This document shows, piece by piece, positions 1 to 7,294 of a DNA stretch of 64,000 bases (positions are counted from its first letter, which is position 1; each line of letters opens with the position of its first letter). A program made the translations under genes and the position numbers. The stretch comes from Lachnospiraceae bacterium (GTDB lineage Bacteria; Bacillota; Clostridia; Lachnospirales; Lachnospiraceae): NCBI GenBank assembly GCA_030527645.1, contig JAUNAJ010000004.1, forward strand, positions 62,001 through 126,000, written 5' to 3'. The notes under the pieces are model-generated. The model made no database searches. It was given only the letters and a program-made list of their open reading frames with translations, and was not told where the DNA came from.

Positions 1-639
1 GAGAACGGCGGATGTAAGAGGCTCTACTGCCACGATCTTCACATCCGGGTTTTTGCTCTTCAGATACTCGCCTACACCGGTGATGGTTCCGCCGGTTCCG
101 ATACCTGCTACAAATACATCAACCTCTCCGTCTGTATCGTTCCAGATCTCGGGACCTGTGGTCTCCAGATGTGCCTTCGGATTGGACGGATTCTCAAACT
201 GTCCTGTCAGGAAGGCTCCCTCTGTCTGTTCTGTAATCTCTTTTGCTTTTGCGATCGCACCTGTCATACCCTTGGATCCGTCTGTCAGAACCAGCTCTGC
301 TCCATAGGCCTTCAGGATATTTCTTCTCTCAACGGACATGGTCTCCGGCATGGTCAGGATCAGCTTGTAGCCCTTTGCAGCTGCAGCAGATGCAAGACCG
401 ATTCCGGTGTTTCCGGATGTCGGCTCAACGATGGTTGCGCCCGGCTTCAGGAGACCTGCTTTTTCAGCGTCCTCGATCATTGCTTTTGCAATTCGATCCT
501 TTACGCTTCCTGCCGGATTCAGATATTCCAGCTTTACCAGCAGTCTGGCCTTCAATTCATGTTTTGCTTCAATGTTCTTCAGCTCTACCAGCGGGGTATT
601 TCCTACAAGTTCCAGTGCTCCATTATAAATCTTAGCCAT
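1..639 (-). CDS. cysK: Cysteine synthase A (O-acetylserine sulfhydrylase), C-terminus cut by window edge
   Basis: Makes L-cysteine from O-acetylserine and sulfide with PLP in the cytoplasm. I translated 213 codons on the minus strand; the reading frame is open to base 1, so roughly the last third is outside the window. Visible landmarks are the PLP lysine in [11 protein letters not shown] (Lys47), the substrate loop TSGNTG at 74-79 and the PLP-phosphate loop GTGGT at 181-185, all typical of CysK rather than cystathionine beta-synthase. The start ATG (639-637) has a GAGGAG ribosome site 8 bases upstream. It stands alone behind its own promoter, with no cysE or sulfate genes visible nearby. The family call is secure; CysK versus CysM or CysO cannot be separated without the C-terminus. 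Confidence 0.95.
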   Translation of the reverse strand, partial: MAKIYNGALELVGNTPLVELKNIEAKHELKARLLVKLEYLNPAGSVKDRIAKAMIEDAEKAGLLKPGATIVEPTSGNTGIGLASAAAAKGYKLILTMPETMSVERRNILKAYGAELVLTDGSKGMTGAIAKAKEITEQTEGAFLTGQFENPSNPKAHLETTGPEIWNDTDGEVDVFVAGIGTGGTITGVGEYLKSKNPDVKIVAVEPLTSAVL

Positions 640-693
640 GATTTTTTCTCCTCTTCTATTATTTTACTTTGTCCATCAGGAATTCTCTATATT

Positions 694-740
694 TCCTAGC
701 TGATAAATAGGATTATAGGTATTAACCCTCCGTTTGTCAA
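694..740 (-). promoter_or_regulatory. cysK promoter with overlapping inverted repeat
   Basis: On the minus strand TTGACA (740-735), a 17-base spacer and TATAAT (717-712) form a perfect sigma-A promoter. The inverted repeat TCCTA-N9-TAGGA (694-712) overlaps the -10 box and start site, and a related TAGGGG/TAGGAAA pair lies further upstream at about 770-788. Overlapping TAGGA half-sites resemble binding sites of Rrf2-family cysteine regulators (CymR type). The promoter is seen directly; the regulator is inferred. Confidence 0.75.
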
Positions 741-833
741 TAGGTTTTTAAAATATTTTTCACTTTTTCATAGGGGTTTAGTAGGAAATTAATTAAAGAA
801 AAAGAATGACCACCGGATCTTCTCAGTGCACGC

Positions 834-872
834 AAAAAAGCAGCCATCCCCCTTCGGGCATTGCTGCTTTTT
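834..872 (-). terminator. Rho-independent terminator after the sigma-like gene
   Basis: Stem AAAAAGCAGC / GCTGCTTTTT with T-runs on both sides. It follows the stop of the 940-1698 gene on the minus strand and separates that operon from the cysK promoter. Confidence 0.8.
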
Positions 873-877
873 GCTGT

Positions 878-898
878 AGTTCACCGGGAACCTCTCCG
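878..898. repeat. Copy of the dispersed GTTCAC-GGGAAC element
   Basis: Reads AGTTCACCGGGAACCTCTCC on plus, one base longer in the middle than most copies. It lies between a terminator and the gene end at 940. Related copies are near 4596, 6876, 14637, 14931, 22405, 22439 and 36149. Confidence 0.55.
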
Positions 899-939
899 GT
901 CTGATTCAGGTGAGCATACTATACTCTTCCTACTGTAAA

Positions 940-1698
940 TTATTCCGGAGTATCCTCCTCATCCTCGGGAACATCCTCTCCCGCGAGTTTCAGGATATCC
1001 GCCGCTTCATCCTCGGAGATGTCCATAAACTGTGCCAACTCATCCAGAAAGACCTTCCGTCCCAGCTCATCCTTCAGAACAGTGATGTTATCCTTCAGTT
1101 CCTCTACCTTTCCAACCATCCGACGGTTCTGCTGCTTCACGTCCTTCAGCTGCTCGGACAGGGTCTCCATTCCCTCTCTGGCAGAGCGAAGCAGTTCCCT
1201 TCTCGCTTCCTCAGGATCCAGCTCTGCCCGACCGATGAGATTGTTGATCCCGATCACCAGAAAAAGATTTCCCTCCTGGATCAGATCCGGCATCAGCACA
1301 TCCGGATGATACAGGTTTCTTGCCATAGAAGGAATCTCCTTCAGCATAGCCTCTGCCAGGCGCTCCCGCGGTTCATCCTCTCCTCTGCGGACTGCAAGGA
1401 TCAGCTCGTCGATCTCCTGCTCCGAATAGACCTTCACTGCTGCCAGTTCTTCCTCATAGGACTTCAGATAGGCCTCTGCCTCAGGGGACAGTTCCACCTC
1501 CTCTTCCTGCTGCTTCTCATATCCCTCGACACGGATTCCTCTGGACAGCAGAAAATCATAGACCAGGTTCAGCTGCTCCTCCTCAAACTCTCCATCGGAA
1601 AAATCCTCTTCTACCGCTTCCCGGCTGATCTGATTTCCCTGCTCCATGGCGCGGCTCATGAGCTGCATCAGCTTTTCCTGAAATTCCTGTTGTGTCAT
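940..1698 (-). CDS. Degenerate sigma-70 (RpoD)-like protein lacking DNA-binding regions
   Basis: 252 aa, very acidic. Function not known. The N-terminus (about 20-60) has the pattern of sigma region 1.1, ending VYDFLLSRGIRV. Residues 95-150 follow regions 1.2-2.1: EQEIDELILAVRRGEDE, then RLAEAMLK and DLIQEGNLFLVIGINN, where RpoD has RLIEANL and DLIQEGNLGLMKAV. A helical stretch replaces regions 2.2-2.4, and the C-terminus (ELAQFMDISEDEAADILKLA) matches the region 3 pattern. The promoter-reading parts of region 2 and all of region 4 are absent. It could bind RNA polymerase core without recognising DNA, or be a neutral relic, but the clean frame, ribosome site (AGAGGTGACGGA-ATG) and operon position argue for a working gene. 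It is last in an operon with the Nudix, PfkB and CorC genes. Confidence 0.6.
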   Translation of the reverse strand: MTQQEFQEKLMQLMSRAMEQGNQISREAVEEDFSDGEFEEEQLNLVYDFLLSRGIRVEGYEKQQEEEVELSPEAEAYLKSYEEELAAVKVYSEQEIDELILAVRRGEDEPRERLAEAMLKEIPSMARNLYHPDVLMPDLIQEGNLFLVIGINNLIGRAELDPEEARRELLRSAREGMETLSEQLKDVKQQNRRMVGKVEELKDNITVLKDELGRKVFLDELAQFMDISEDEAADILKLAGEDVPEDEEDTPE

Positions 1699-1709
1699 TC
1701 CGTCACCTC

Positions 1710-2222
1710 TTAATCCTCAAACACCCGTTTGATACTGTCATAATGCAGAAAGATCCCCCTGTCTGCAAACTCCCGGATCTGCTCCAGAGTTGCCAGCATA
1801 TATCCGTCTGCCTCATCCTCCTGAATCTGTACATCGGCCTCCTGGAAATCCAGCACAAAACGATAGACGTCTACAAAATAGTTGTCTCCCTCTCCCGGAT
1901 TTTCCCGATGATAGGTAAAGCGGTATCCATCCCCGCAGCCGGACACATCGAGTCCTGTTTCCTCCTTCAGCTCACGGATGACCGCATCACGGGAGCTCTC
2001 GCCGGCCATCACTCCGCCTCCGGAAACCTCCCACCAGCCGGGAGCCCACCGTTTCGTCATCACACGCTTCGTTATAAGAAATTTACCATCAGGGCGGGAA
2101 ATGACTCCAAGCACCGTGAGATGGTATTCATCGTCCGCCAGATCGAAGACATTCCGCTCCATGGTGCGGCCGGTCAGCTGCTTGTTTTTATCGTAAATAT
2201 CCCAGTATTCTGTTTTGCTCAT
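1710..2222 (-). CDS. Nudix hydrolase
   Basis: 170 aa. Nudix enzymes hydrolyse nucleoside diphosphates linked to another moiety, or in some subfamilies isomerise isopentenyl diphosphate. The full Nudix box G-x5-E-x7-REL-x-EE-x-G lies at residues 69-91 (REL then KEETGL), so the Mg-binding glutamates are intact. The N-terminus (YWDIYDKNKQLTG) is of the type shared by IPP-isomerase-like and YfcD-like Nudix proteins, so a housecleaning or isomerase-like role is possible; the substrate cannot be read from sequence. AAAGGA lies 9 bases before the ATG. The gene is 11 bases upstream of the sigma-like gene and 70 bases downstream of the PfkB kinase gene, all in one direction. Confidence 0.88.
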   Translation of the reverse strand: MSKTEYWDIYDKNKQLTGRTMERNVFDLADDEYHLTVLGVISRPDGKFLITKRVMTKRWAPGWWEVSGGGVMAGESSRDAVIRELKEETGLDVSGCGDGYRFTYHRENPGEGDNYFVDVYRFVLDFQEADVQIQEDEADGYMLATLEQIREFADRGIFLHYDSIKRVFED

Positions 2223-2292
2223 TGGGTGTATCCTTTCTGTTCATTGTCTGATATTTGATCACTGCCCCGGGGCAGACCTGCTTCTTTTTGCC

Positions 2293-3219
2293 TCACTGCT
2301 GTTTACTCGGGAACTGCAGCCACTCAGTGGCTCCGGGCACCTGAACAGCCCTTCCTCCGCAGACATTTCCGAGAGCGGCACATTCCAGGAGCGTCCGTCC
2401 CTCTGCAAGTCCCGCAAGAAATCCCGCTGCAAAGCTGTCCCCGGCGCCGGTGGTATCCACCGGTACATATACGTGTTCCGGTGCAAGATACCCTGTATAT
2501 TCCTCGCTTCGAATGTAGCATCCCCTGCTTCCGCACTTGAGGATTACATGAGCGCAGCCTGCCCGGAAAAATGCGTCCGCCGCCGCCTCAACCGAATCCG
2601 TTCCTGACAGCAGCATGGCCTCTTCATCATTCGGAAAAAGATAGTCCACCAGAGCAAATACTTCTTTCATCTCCTCCAGCGTTTCCTGATTCTTTCTCTT
2701 CGTCAGATCTGCACACAGGAGCTTTCCCTGTTTTTTGATTTCTGTAAACAGCTGCAGCAGTTCTTCTTTCCCCATCTTCGGAAAGACAAAAATGCTTGCA
2801 AAGCAGACGATCTTTGCACATGCAGGGAAATGTCGGTCAATGTGCTCCGGTGCAAGAGCCCGGAGACTGGCACCGGGATCTGTCAGAAAATGGCGGTCCC
2901 CCTGTGCATCCACCAGCACCACATTAATACCGGTTCGCAGATCCTTCTGCCAGACCCTGTCCTGCAGAAGGATCTGCTTCTCTGCAAAATACTCCTTCAG
3001 AAACTGACCTGCACGATCCATACCGATCACCGTTTCCAGCTGCACCTTCTTCCCCAGCCAGGACAATACCGCCGCTTCATTGGCAGCATCGCCTCCCACA
3101 GACAGGGTGATCGACTCCATGGGAAGGGAGCCTGTTTCAAACACATCGGAAGATACCGGCCTTGCCAGCACATCCAGAATCGCCGCACCGATCACAATAA
3201 TTTCCGGTTCAACATTCAT
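2293..3219 (-). CDS. PfkB-family carbohydrate kinase
   Basis: 308 aa, the usual size for ribokinase/fructokinase-type enzymes, which phosphorylate a sugar or nucleoside with ATP. The N-terminal signature GGDAANEAA (42-50) and the C-terminal PfkB signature DTTGAGDSFAAGF (255-267), with catalytic Asp261 and the anion-hole glycines, are both intact. The substrate is not evident: the specificity residues do not clearly match ribokinase, fructokinase or KDG kinase. No sugar transporter lies next to it; it follows the CorC-type gene by 6 bases and precedes the Nudix gene, so a salvage or housecleaning role is as likely as catabolism. Confidence 0.9.
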   Translation of the reverse strand: MNVEPEIIVIGAAILDVLARPVSSDVFETGSLPMESITLSVGGDAANEAAVLSWLGKKVQLETVIGMDRAGQFLKEYFAEKQILLQDRVWQKDLRTGINVVLVDAQGDRHFLTDPGASLRALAPEHIDRHFPACAKIVCFASIFVFPKMGKEELLQLFTEIKKQGKLLCADLTKRKNQETLEEMKEVFALVDYLFPNDEEAMLLSGTDSVEAAADAFFRAGCAHVILKCGSRGCYIRSEEYTGYLAPEHVYVPVDTTGAGDSFAAGFLAGLAEGRTLLECAALGNVCGGRAVQVPGATEWLQFPSKQQ

Positions 3220-3225
3220 ATCTTC

Positions 3226-4518
3226 TTATTCCTTGTCCCCCTGCCCGGGAATCTCCTTCATCCGCACCTGCAGCACCCTTCTTCTGGACACGCGGGTTAC
3301 GACACCTTCATAGTTCCCTACAGTAAAGCGATCCCCTACCTTGGGCAGAGTGGGCATCTTTTCCTGTACCAGTCCGCTGACAGAATTGGAATCCACCTCG
3401 GGATCCTCAGGAATATCCAGTTCCTCATACAGGTCGTTGACGCTTGCGGAGCCCAGCACCAGCCAGGAACCATCCTCACACTCTGTAAAGTCCGACGTTT
3501 CTTCATCGTGCTCATCCCAGATCTCACCTACCAGCTCCTCCAGGATATCTTCCATCGTAACAATTCCCTCTGTACCGCCGTATTCATCCAGCACAACAGC
3601 CAGGTGATCATGATTGTCTTTGAGGGTCCGGAGCAAAGCCCCGATCTTCACGGATCCCGTGGTATACTGTGTCGGCTCGATCAGATCAGAAATACTCTCC
3701 ACACCTCTCCGAAGAGCAGAGAAATAATCCTTTTCATGGATCACACCGATAATGTTGTCAATGGATTTATGGTACACAGGAATTCGGGAGAAGTTGGACT
3801 CGATAAAGGTCTCCTCCAACAGCTTCATGCTGCAGGTATCCTCCACAGCCACCACATCCACACGGGGAGTGAGGATCTCCTCCACCTCCACATCGTCGAA
3901 TTCAATGGCATTCCGGATCAGTTCACTTTCATGGGCAGTAAGATCTCCACCGTCCTCTGCTTCCTCCACCATTGTGATCAGCTCTGCATCGGTAATTCCC
4001 TCCTCTGCACTCAGCTTGAACGGTTTTGCCACCACTGTTTTTATTCCCTTAAGAACCACGTTCAAAGGAGTAAACAGAAACATCAAAACGCTGAGTACAG
4101 GAACACAGAAGCCCGCAAACCGCTCCGGCATCTGCTTTGCCATACTCTTCGGTGTTACTTCTCCAAAAATCAGCACCACCACAGTAATAACGATCGTAGA
4201 GACCGTAGGTCCGGCACCGGAGGTCAGGAGGGCAGAAAAAAACACCGTTCCCAGCGAAGCAAGCGCAATGTTCACGATATTATTCCCGATCAGGATCGTT
4301 GACAGCAGATCGTCATATTTTTCTGCCATTGCAATGATCCTTTGCGCCTTCTTATCTCCGTCCTCCGCCTTCGTTTTCAGCCTGATCATATTCAGGGAAG
4401 AAAAGGCCGTTTCCGAGGCTGAAAAAAAGCCGGACATTACTACCAGCAGGACCATTGCCGCGATCATGATCTCATATTGACTTTCCAACATTTCTATTAC
4501 ATATATCCTTTCATTCAA
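3226..4518 (-). CDS. CNNM/CorC-type membrane protein (DUF21, CBS pair, CorC_HlyC)
   Basis: 430 aa integral membrane protein of the family often named hemolysin C or magnesium/cobalt efflux protein. About four hydrophobic segments fall in residues 15-160 (DUF21), with a conserved GEVTPKSMA stretch. A CBS-domain pair (about 210-335) contains VVDEYGGTEGIVTMED, and a C-terminal CorC_HlyC domain covers about 345-425. Such proteins export or regulate Mg2+ and sense ATP-Mg through the CBS pair. The start is uncertain: the first ATG (4518) has no good ribosome site, and the next (4491) has AAAGG only at 15 bases. It is the first gene of the operon and lies just downstream of the IS605-like remnant, whose promoter points toward it. 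Confidence 0.9.
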   Translation of the reverse strand: MNERIYVIEMLESQYEIMIAAMVLLVVMSGFFSASETAFSSLNMIRLKTKAEDGDKKAQRIIAMAEKYDDLLSTILIGNNIVNIALASLGTVFFSALLTSGAGPTVSTIVITVVVLIFGEVTPKSMAKQMPERFAGFCVPVLSVLMFLFTPLNVVLKGIKTVVAKPFKLSAEEGITDAELITMVEEAEDGGDLTAHESELIRNAIEFDDVEVEEILTPRVDVVAVEDTCSMKLLEETFIESNFSRIPVYHKSIDNIIGVIHEKDYFSALRRGVESISDLIEPTQYTTGSVKIGALLRTLKDNHDHLAVVLDEYGGTEGIVTMEDILEELVGEIWDEHDEETSDFTECEDGSWLVLGSASVNDLYEELDIPEDPEVDSNSVSGLVQEKMPTLPKVGDRFTVGNYEGVVTRVSRRRVLQVRMKEIPGQGDKE

Positions 4519-4595
4519 GCGGAGCTCATGTTACCGTTCACCGGAAATCTGTTCTGCACATACAGAAAGCGACCTCTCGGAACTTTTATTCAGCA

Positions 4596-4619
4596 GTTAC
4601 AGTTCACGGGAACTGTAAC
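4596..4619. repeat. Perfect palindromic copy of the dispersed CAGTTCACGGG element
   Basis: Arms GTTACAGTTC (4596-4605) and GAACTGTAAC (4610-4619) around ACGG. It lies between the IS605-like remnant and the CorC-type gene and could form a hairpin in that gene's leader. Confidence 0.7.
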
Positions 4620-4639
4620 ACATTTAGTATACTTATATC

Positions 4640-4985
4640 ACAAATGAAGAAGCCGTGCAGTGAAACACTCACCACTTATAGAAGTGGGAGCTTCGAGAAA
4701 GGAAAATCCTTTCGTTTAAGAAGTTTGGATTTAAGTCACCACCTGAAATCAGGCTCCCTTATTCTTACAGGCGTGTCCACATCGCCACTAGAGTATAGAG
4801 CCAACACTTAGCTCACAACCTTACTTTTTGTTATATACAATTGATTAGCACCAAGTATACATTTTTATGGAAGTCTAACCAACATTTAATGTTTTACGCT
4901 ACGAATGATTTGTCGTAGCAACCGTATACATTAACTTTTCAAGGTGCTAACAACATTATAACACAAACATAAGTTTGTTTCAACA
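4640..4985 (-). mobile_element. Non-coding IS200/IS605-like remnant (PATE / omega-RNA-like) with its own promoter
   Basis: About 340 bp without a long ORF but dense in structure. Read on minus, a promoter TTGAAA (4983-4978)-N17-TATAAT (4960-4955) would start RNA near 4949. That 5' end (TTAGCACC, 4950-4943) can pair with GGTGCTAA (4852-4845), and GTATAC occurs just inside on both sides. Enclosed hairpins are CTACGA/TCGTAG (4899-4918) and AACATT/AATGTT (4881-4893). Further on lie GAAAGGA-N3-TCCTTTC (4697-4713) and CCACTT-ATAG-AAGTGG (4672-4687), followed by TTTCAC, which resembles an IS605 right end. A short frame ending GDVDTPVRIREPDFRW may be a relic of a TnpB C-terminus. No tnpA or tnpB remains. 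A HEARO or other structured RNA is the alternative. Confidence 0.5.
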
Positions 4986-4988
4986 GGA

Positions 4989-5037
4989 GGCAGAATACCC
5001 CTACCTAAGAGGATAGGGGTATTCTGCCTAATTTTTT
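4989..5037 (+). terminator. Long perfect hairpin with plus-strand T-run
   Basis: A 15-bp perfect stem (4989-5003 with 5014-5028, starting GGCAGAATACCCC) followed on plus by TAATTTTTT. No plus-strand gene precedes it. It lies directly upstream of the minus-strand promoter of the IS605-like remnant, so it may insulate that promoter or end a plus-strand transcript of the remnant. Confidence 0.6.
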
Positions 5038-5040
5038 GAT

Positions 5041-5078
5041 AAAGCCGGGGAAGCATCCTCTGCGGATGTCTCCCCGGC
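5041..5078 (-). terminator. Terminator after the phosphoglucomutase gene
   Basis: Minus-strand stem GCCGGGGA / TCCCCGGC with an inner GCATCC/GGATGT pairing, followed by TTTAT. It starts 26 bases after the stop codon. Confidence 0.75.
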
Positions 5079-5103
5079 CGGTTCAGTCATGCTTCCACTC
5101 TGC

Positions 5104-6786
5104 TTATGCGAAAACAGGTTTCAGAGCCTCTGCCAGTTTGTCCTTCTGTGCCTGTGCCTCGGCAAGATCCTTACCTAGTGTGGTGTAATATGCCTTGATC
5201 TTCGGCTCCGTTCCTGACGGGCGGATGATCACGGTTGCTCCGCCTTCCAGTGTATAGGAAAGAACATTGGCAGCCGGAAGTCCGGTCTCCTCCGTCTTTT
5301 TATAATCCACAACCTTTGCAACTGCATATCCTGCGATCTCAGTAAGAGGTTTCTCACGAAGGCCTGCCATGATGCCTGCCATCTTATCCATTCCGGTAAG
5401 TCCCGGGAACTCGAAGCTGTCTGTCTTGTTCAGATAGCGGCCGTACTGTGCGTAAATCTCCTCCAGACGCTGTTTGATGGAGCTGCCTGTGCTTCTGTAA
5501 TATGCTGCCATCTCGCAGATCAGCATGGATGCGATCACGGCGTCCTTATCCCTTACATAGGGTCCTGCAAGATATCCGTAGCTCTCCTCAAAACCAAAGA
5601 TAAAACGATCCACCTCATTGGCATTCTCCAGCTGCAGGATCTGATCGCCGATCCATTTGAAACCGGTCAGAACGTTTCGAAGCTCTACGCCGTAGTGTGC
5701 TGCAATGGCATCCGCCAGCGGTGTGGAAACCAGAGATTTAACCGCAACAGGATTTTCCGGCATGGTGCCCTTCTCAATTCTTCCTGCACAGATATAGTCA
5801 AGCAGCAGCGCACCCATCTCATTTCCTGTCACCAGCTCATAGGAGCCGTCCGGACATTTCATAGCAATACCCACGCGGTCTGCATCCGGATCGGTTGCAA
5901 GCATCAGATCTGCTCCGATCTCCGTGGCCAGATCCAGTCCCATCTTCAGAGCCTCGAAGATCTCCGGATTCGGATAGCTGCAGGTGGTGAAATAGCCGTT
6001 TGGATATTCCTGCTCCGGAACGATCGTGATATCTGTGATTCCGATATCGTTCAGAACACGGGTAACCGGTACAAGACCGGAGCCATTCAGAGGACTGTAT
6101 ACCAGCTTCAGACCGGCACTCCTGCAGAGACCCGGACGAACCTGACGTTCCTCGATAGCAGTATAAAATGCCTTCTTGCAGTCATCACCGCAGAAGCGGA
6201 TCAGCCCTTCCTCCACACCGGTTGCGAAGGAAACAACCTTTGCGCCTGTCAGGATGTCGGTCTTCTGGATCTCATCGTATACGATTGCTGCTGCGTCGTC
6301 TGTCATCTGGCAGCCATCCGGACCGTATGCCTTGTATCCGTTGTATTTTGCCGGGTTATGAGAAGCAGTGATCATAATTCCTGCGTTGCAGTTATAGTAT
6401 CTGGTAGCAAAGGAAAGAGCCGGAACAGGCATAAGAGCATCGTAGATCCGTACCTTGATTCCGTTGGCTGCGAGAACGCCTGCAGCCTCCTTTGCGAACA
6501 CATCACTCTTGATACGGCTGTCATAGCTGACAGCAACGGTCTGAGTTCCCCCCTGGGTCTTTACCCAGTTTGCCAGACCCTGGGTTGCCTGACGCACCAC
6601 ATAAATATTCATGCGGTTGGTTCCTGCACCTACAACGCCTCGAAGACCGGCTGTTCCGAATGCCAGAGATACTGCAAAACGATCCTTGATCTCTTCATCA
6701 ATTCCCTCAATTTTTGCAAGTTCCGGTTTCAGATCTGTATCGTCCAGATCCACAGCAAGCCAGCGTTTGTACTCATCCAAATACAT
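5104..6786 (-). CDS. pgcA: Alpha-phosphoglucomutase / phosphomannomutase
   Basis: 560 aa, close to the length of Firmicute PgcA. It interconverts glucose-1-phosphate and glucose-6-phosphate, feeding glycogen and cell-envelope precursor synthesis. All four domains of the alpha-D-phosphohexomutase family are visible: the phosphoserine loop TASHNP (140-145), the metal loop DPDADR (299-304), the sugar-binding FGFEESYGY near 397, and the phosphate-binding RPSGTEPK near 527. GGAGGG lies 9 bases upstream of the ATG. It is a single gene with its own promoter and terminator. A glycogen branching enzyme and a GH13 hydrolase occur in the same window, which fits a glycogen/starch role. Phosphomannomutase activity cannot be excluded. 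Confidence 0.93.
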   Translation of the reverse strand: MYLDEYKRWLAVDLDDTDLKPELAKIEGIDEEIKDRFAVSLAFGTAGLRGVVGAGTNRMNIYVVRQATQGLANWVKTQGGTQTVAVSYDSRIKSDVFAKEAAGVLAANGIKVRIYDALMPVPALSFATRYYNCNAGIMITASHNPAKYNGYKAYGPDGCQMTDDAAAIVYDEIQKTDILTGAKVVSFATGVEEGLIRFCGDDCKKAFYTAIEERQVRPGLCRSAGLKLVYSPLNGSGLVPVTRVLNDIGITDITIVPEQEYPNGYFTTCSYPNPEIFEALKMGLDLATEIGADLMLATDPDADRVGIAMKCPDGSYELVTGNEMGALLLDYICAGRIEKGTMPENPVAVKSLVSTPLADAIAAHYGVELRNVLTGFKWIGDQILQLENANEVDRFIFGFEESYGYLAGPYVRDKDAVIASMLICEMAAYYRSTGSSIKQRLEEIYAQYGRYLNKTDSFEFPGLTGMDKMAGIMAGLREKPLTEIAGYAVAKVVDYKKTEETGLPAANVLSYTLEGGATVIIRPSGTEPKIKAYYTTLGKDLAEAQAQKDKLAEALKPVFA

Positions 6787-6832
6787 AGTCTTTTTCCCTC
6801 CTGTGCGGTAAATTTCAATTAATCCTGTCTAT

Positions 6833-6862
6833 ACTATAGCTTTTTTCATACACCTCTGTCAA
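6833..6862 (-). promoter_or_regulatory. Promoter of the phosphoglucomutase gene
   Basis: Minus-strand TTGACA (6862-6857), 18-base spacer, TATAGT (6838-6833), about 47 bases upstream of the start codon. Confidence 0.75.
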
Positions 6863-6875
6863 CAATGACCCAACC

Positions 6876-6896
6876 GCAGTTCACGGGTAACCTCCC
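6876..6896. repeat. Copy of the dispersed CAGTTCACGGG element
   Basis: GCAGTTCACGGGTAACCTCC on plus, between the tRNA terminator and the pgcA promoter. It shares the GTTCACGGG core and the CCTCCC flank with the 22405 copy. Confidence 0.65.
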
Positions 6897-6915
6897 CTGT
6901 AGACACAGTAACACA

Positions 6916-6946
6916 AAAAGCACAGAACCCGTTCGGATTCTGTGCT
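6916..6946 (-). terminator. Terminator of the tRNA-Tyr/tRNA-Leu unit
   Basis: Minus-strand stem AAGCACAGAA / TTCTGTGCTT followed by TTTG, just after the tRNA-Leu 3' end. Confidence 0.85.
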
Positions 6947-6953
6947 TCGTTTC

Positions 6954-7039
6954 TGCCGCAAACCGGGATCGAACCGGTACGGGTATCACTACCCACGGGA
7001 TTTTAAGTCCCGGGCGTCTGCCAATTCCGCCACTGCGGC
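6954..7039 (-). tRNA. tRNA-Leu (anticodon UAA)
   Basis: 86 bases with a long class II variable arm. Acceptor strand GCCGCAG pairs with TTGCGGC (one G-U). The anticodon arm GGGAC-TTAAAA-TCCC gives anticodon TAA, and the T-arm CCGGTTCGATCCCGG is intact. CCA is not encoded. It is second in a tandem tRNA transcript after tRNA-Tyr. Confidence 0.95.
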
Positions 7040-7138
7040 ATAGATACATGCGAGACATTACTGCCGCTCAGACTGCAGTCTGTCTCACTCTGATGATCCC
7101 GGCTGCCATATTACATTGCAGCATTGAAAGATCATCCA

Positions 7139-7220
7139 TGGATGGTGGTGGATTCGAACCACCGAAGGCATCGCCAGCAGATTTACAGTCTGTCCCCTTT
7201 GGCCACTCGGGAAACCATCC
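7139..7220 (-). tRNA. tRNA-Tyr (anticodon GUA)
   Basis: 82 bases, class II variable arm. Acceptor GGATGGT pairs with ACCATCC, the anticodon stem CAGA/TCTG encloses CTGTAAA (anticodon GTA), and the T-arm is GGTGGTTCGAATCCACC. CCA is not encoded. First of the tandem tRNA pair. Confidence 0.95.
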
Positions 7221-7279
7221 ATAACCGTCAGAACACTCTGACAGTTATGGATTATAGACTATTTACCTGCGAAATGCAA
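7219..7279 (-). promoter_or_regulatory. tRNA operon promoter and hairpin leader
   Basis: Minus-strand TTGCAT (7279-7274)-N17-TATAAT (7256-7251). The leader between the start site and tRNA-Tyr contains an imperfect inverted repeat, CATAACTGTCAGA / TCTGACGGTTATG (7249-7219), which overlaps the first base or two of the tRNA and may guide 5' processing. Confidence 0.8.
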
Positions 7280-7294
7280 GAAAAAATTTTCTGC

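Noticed and set aside
2264..2277. Perfect 14-base palindrome CTGCCCCGGGGCAG between the Nudix and PfkB genes
   Set aside because: Lies inside an operon with no T-run; could be chance in a GC-rich spot, so not called as a terminator or operator.
2830..4302. 490-codon open frame on plus across the PfkB and CorC genes
   Set aside because: Antisense shadow; unusual composition (many His, Gln, Cys) and no start signal.
6846..7224. Open frames across the tRNA-Leu and tRNA-Tyr genes
   Set aside because: They translate tRNA sequence; both tRNAs fold completely.
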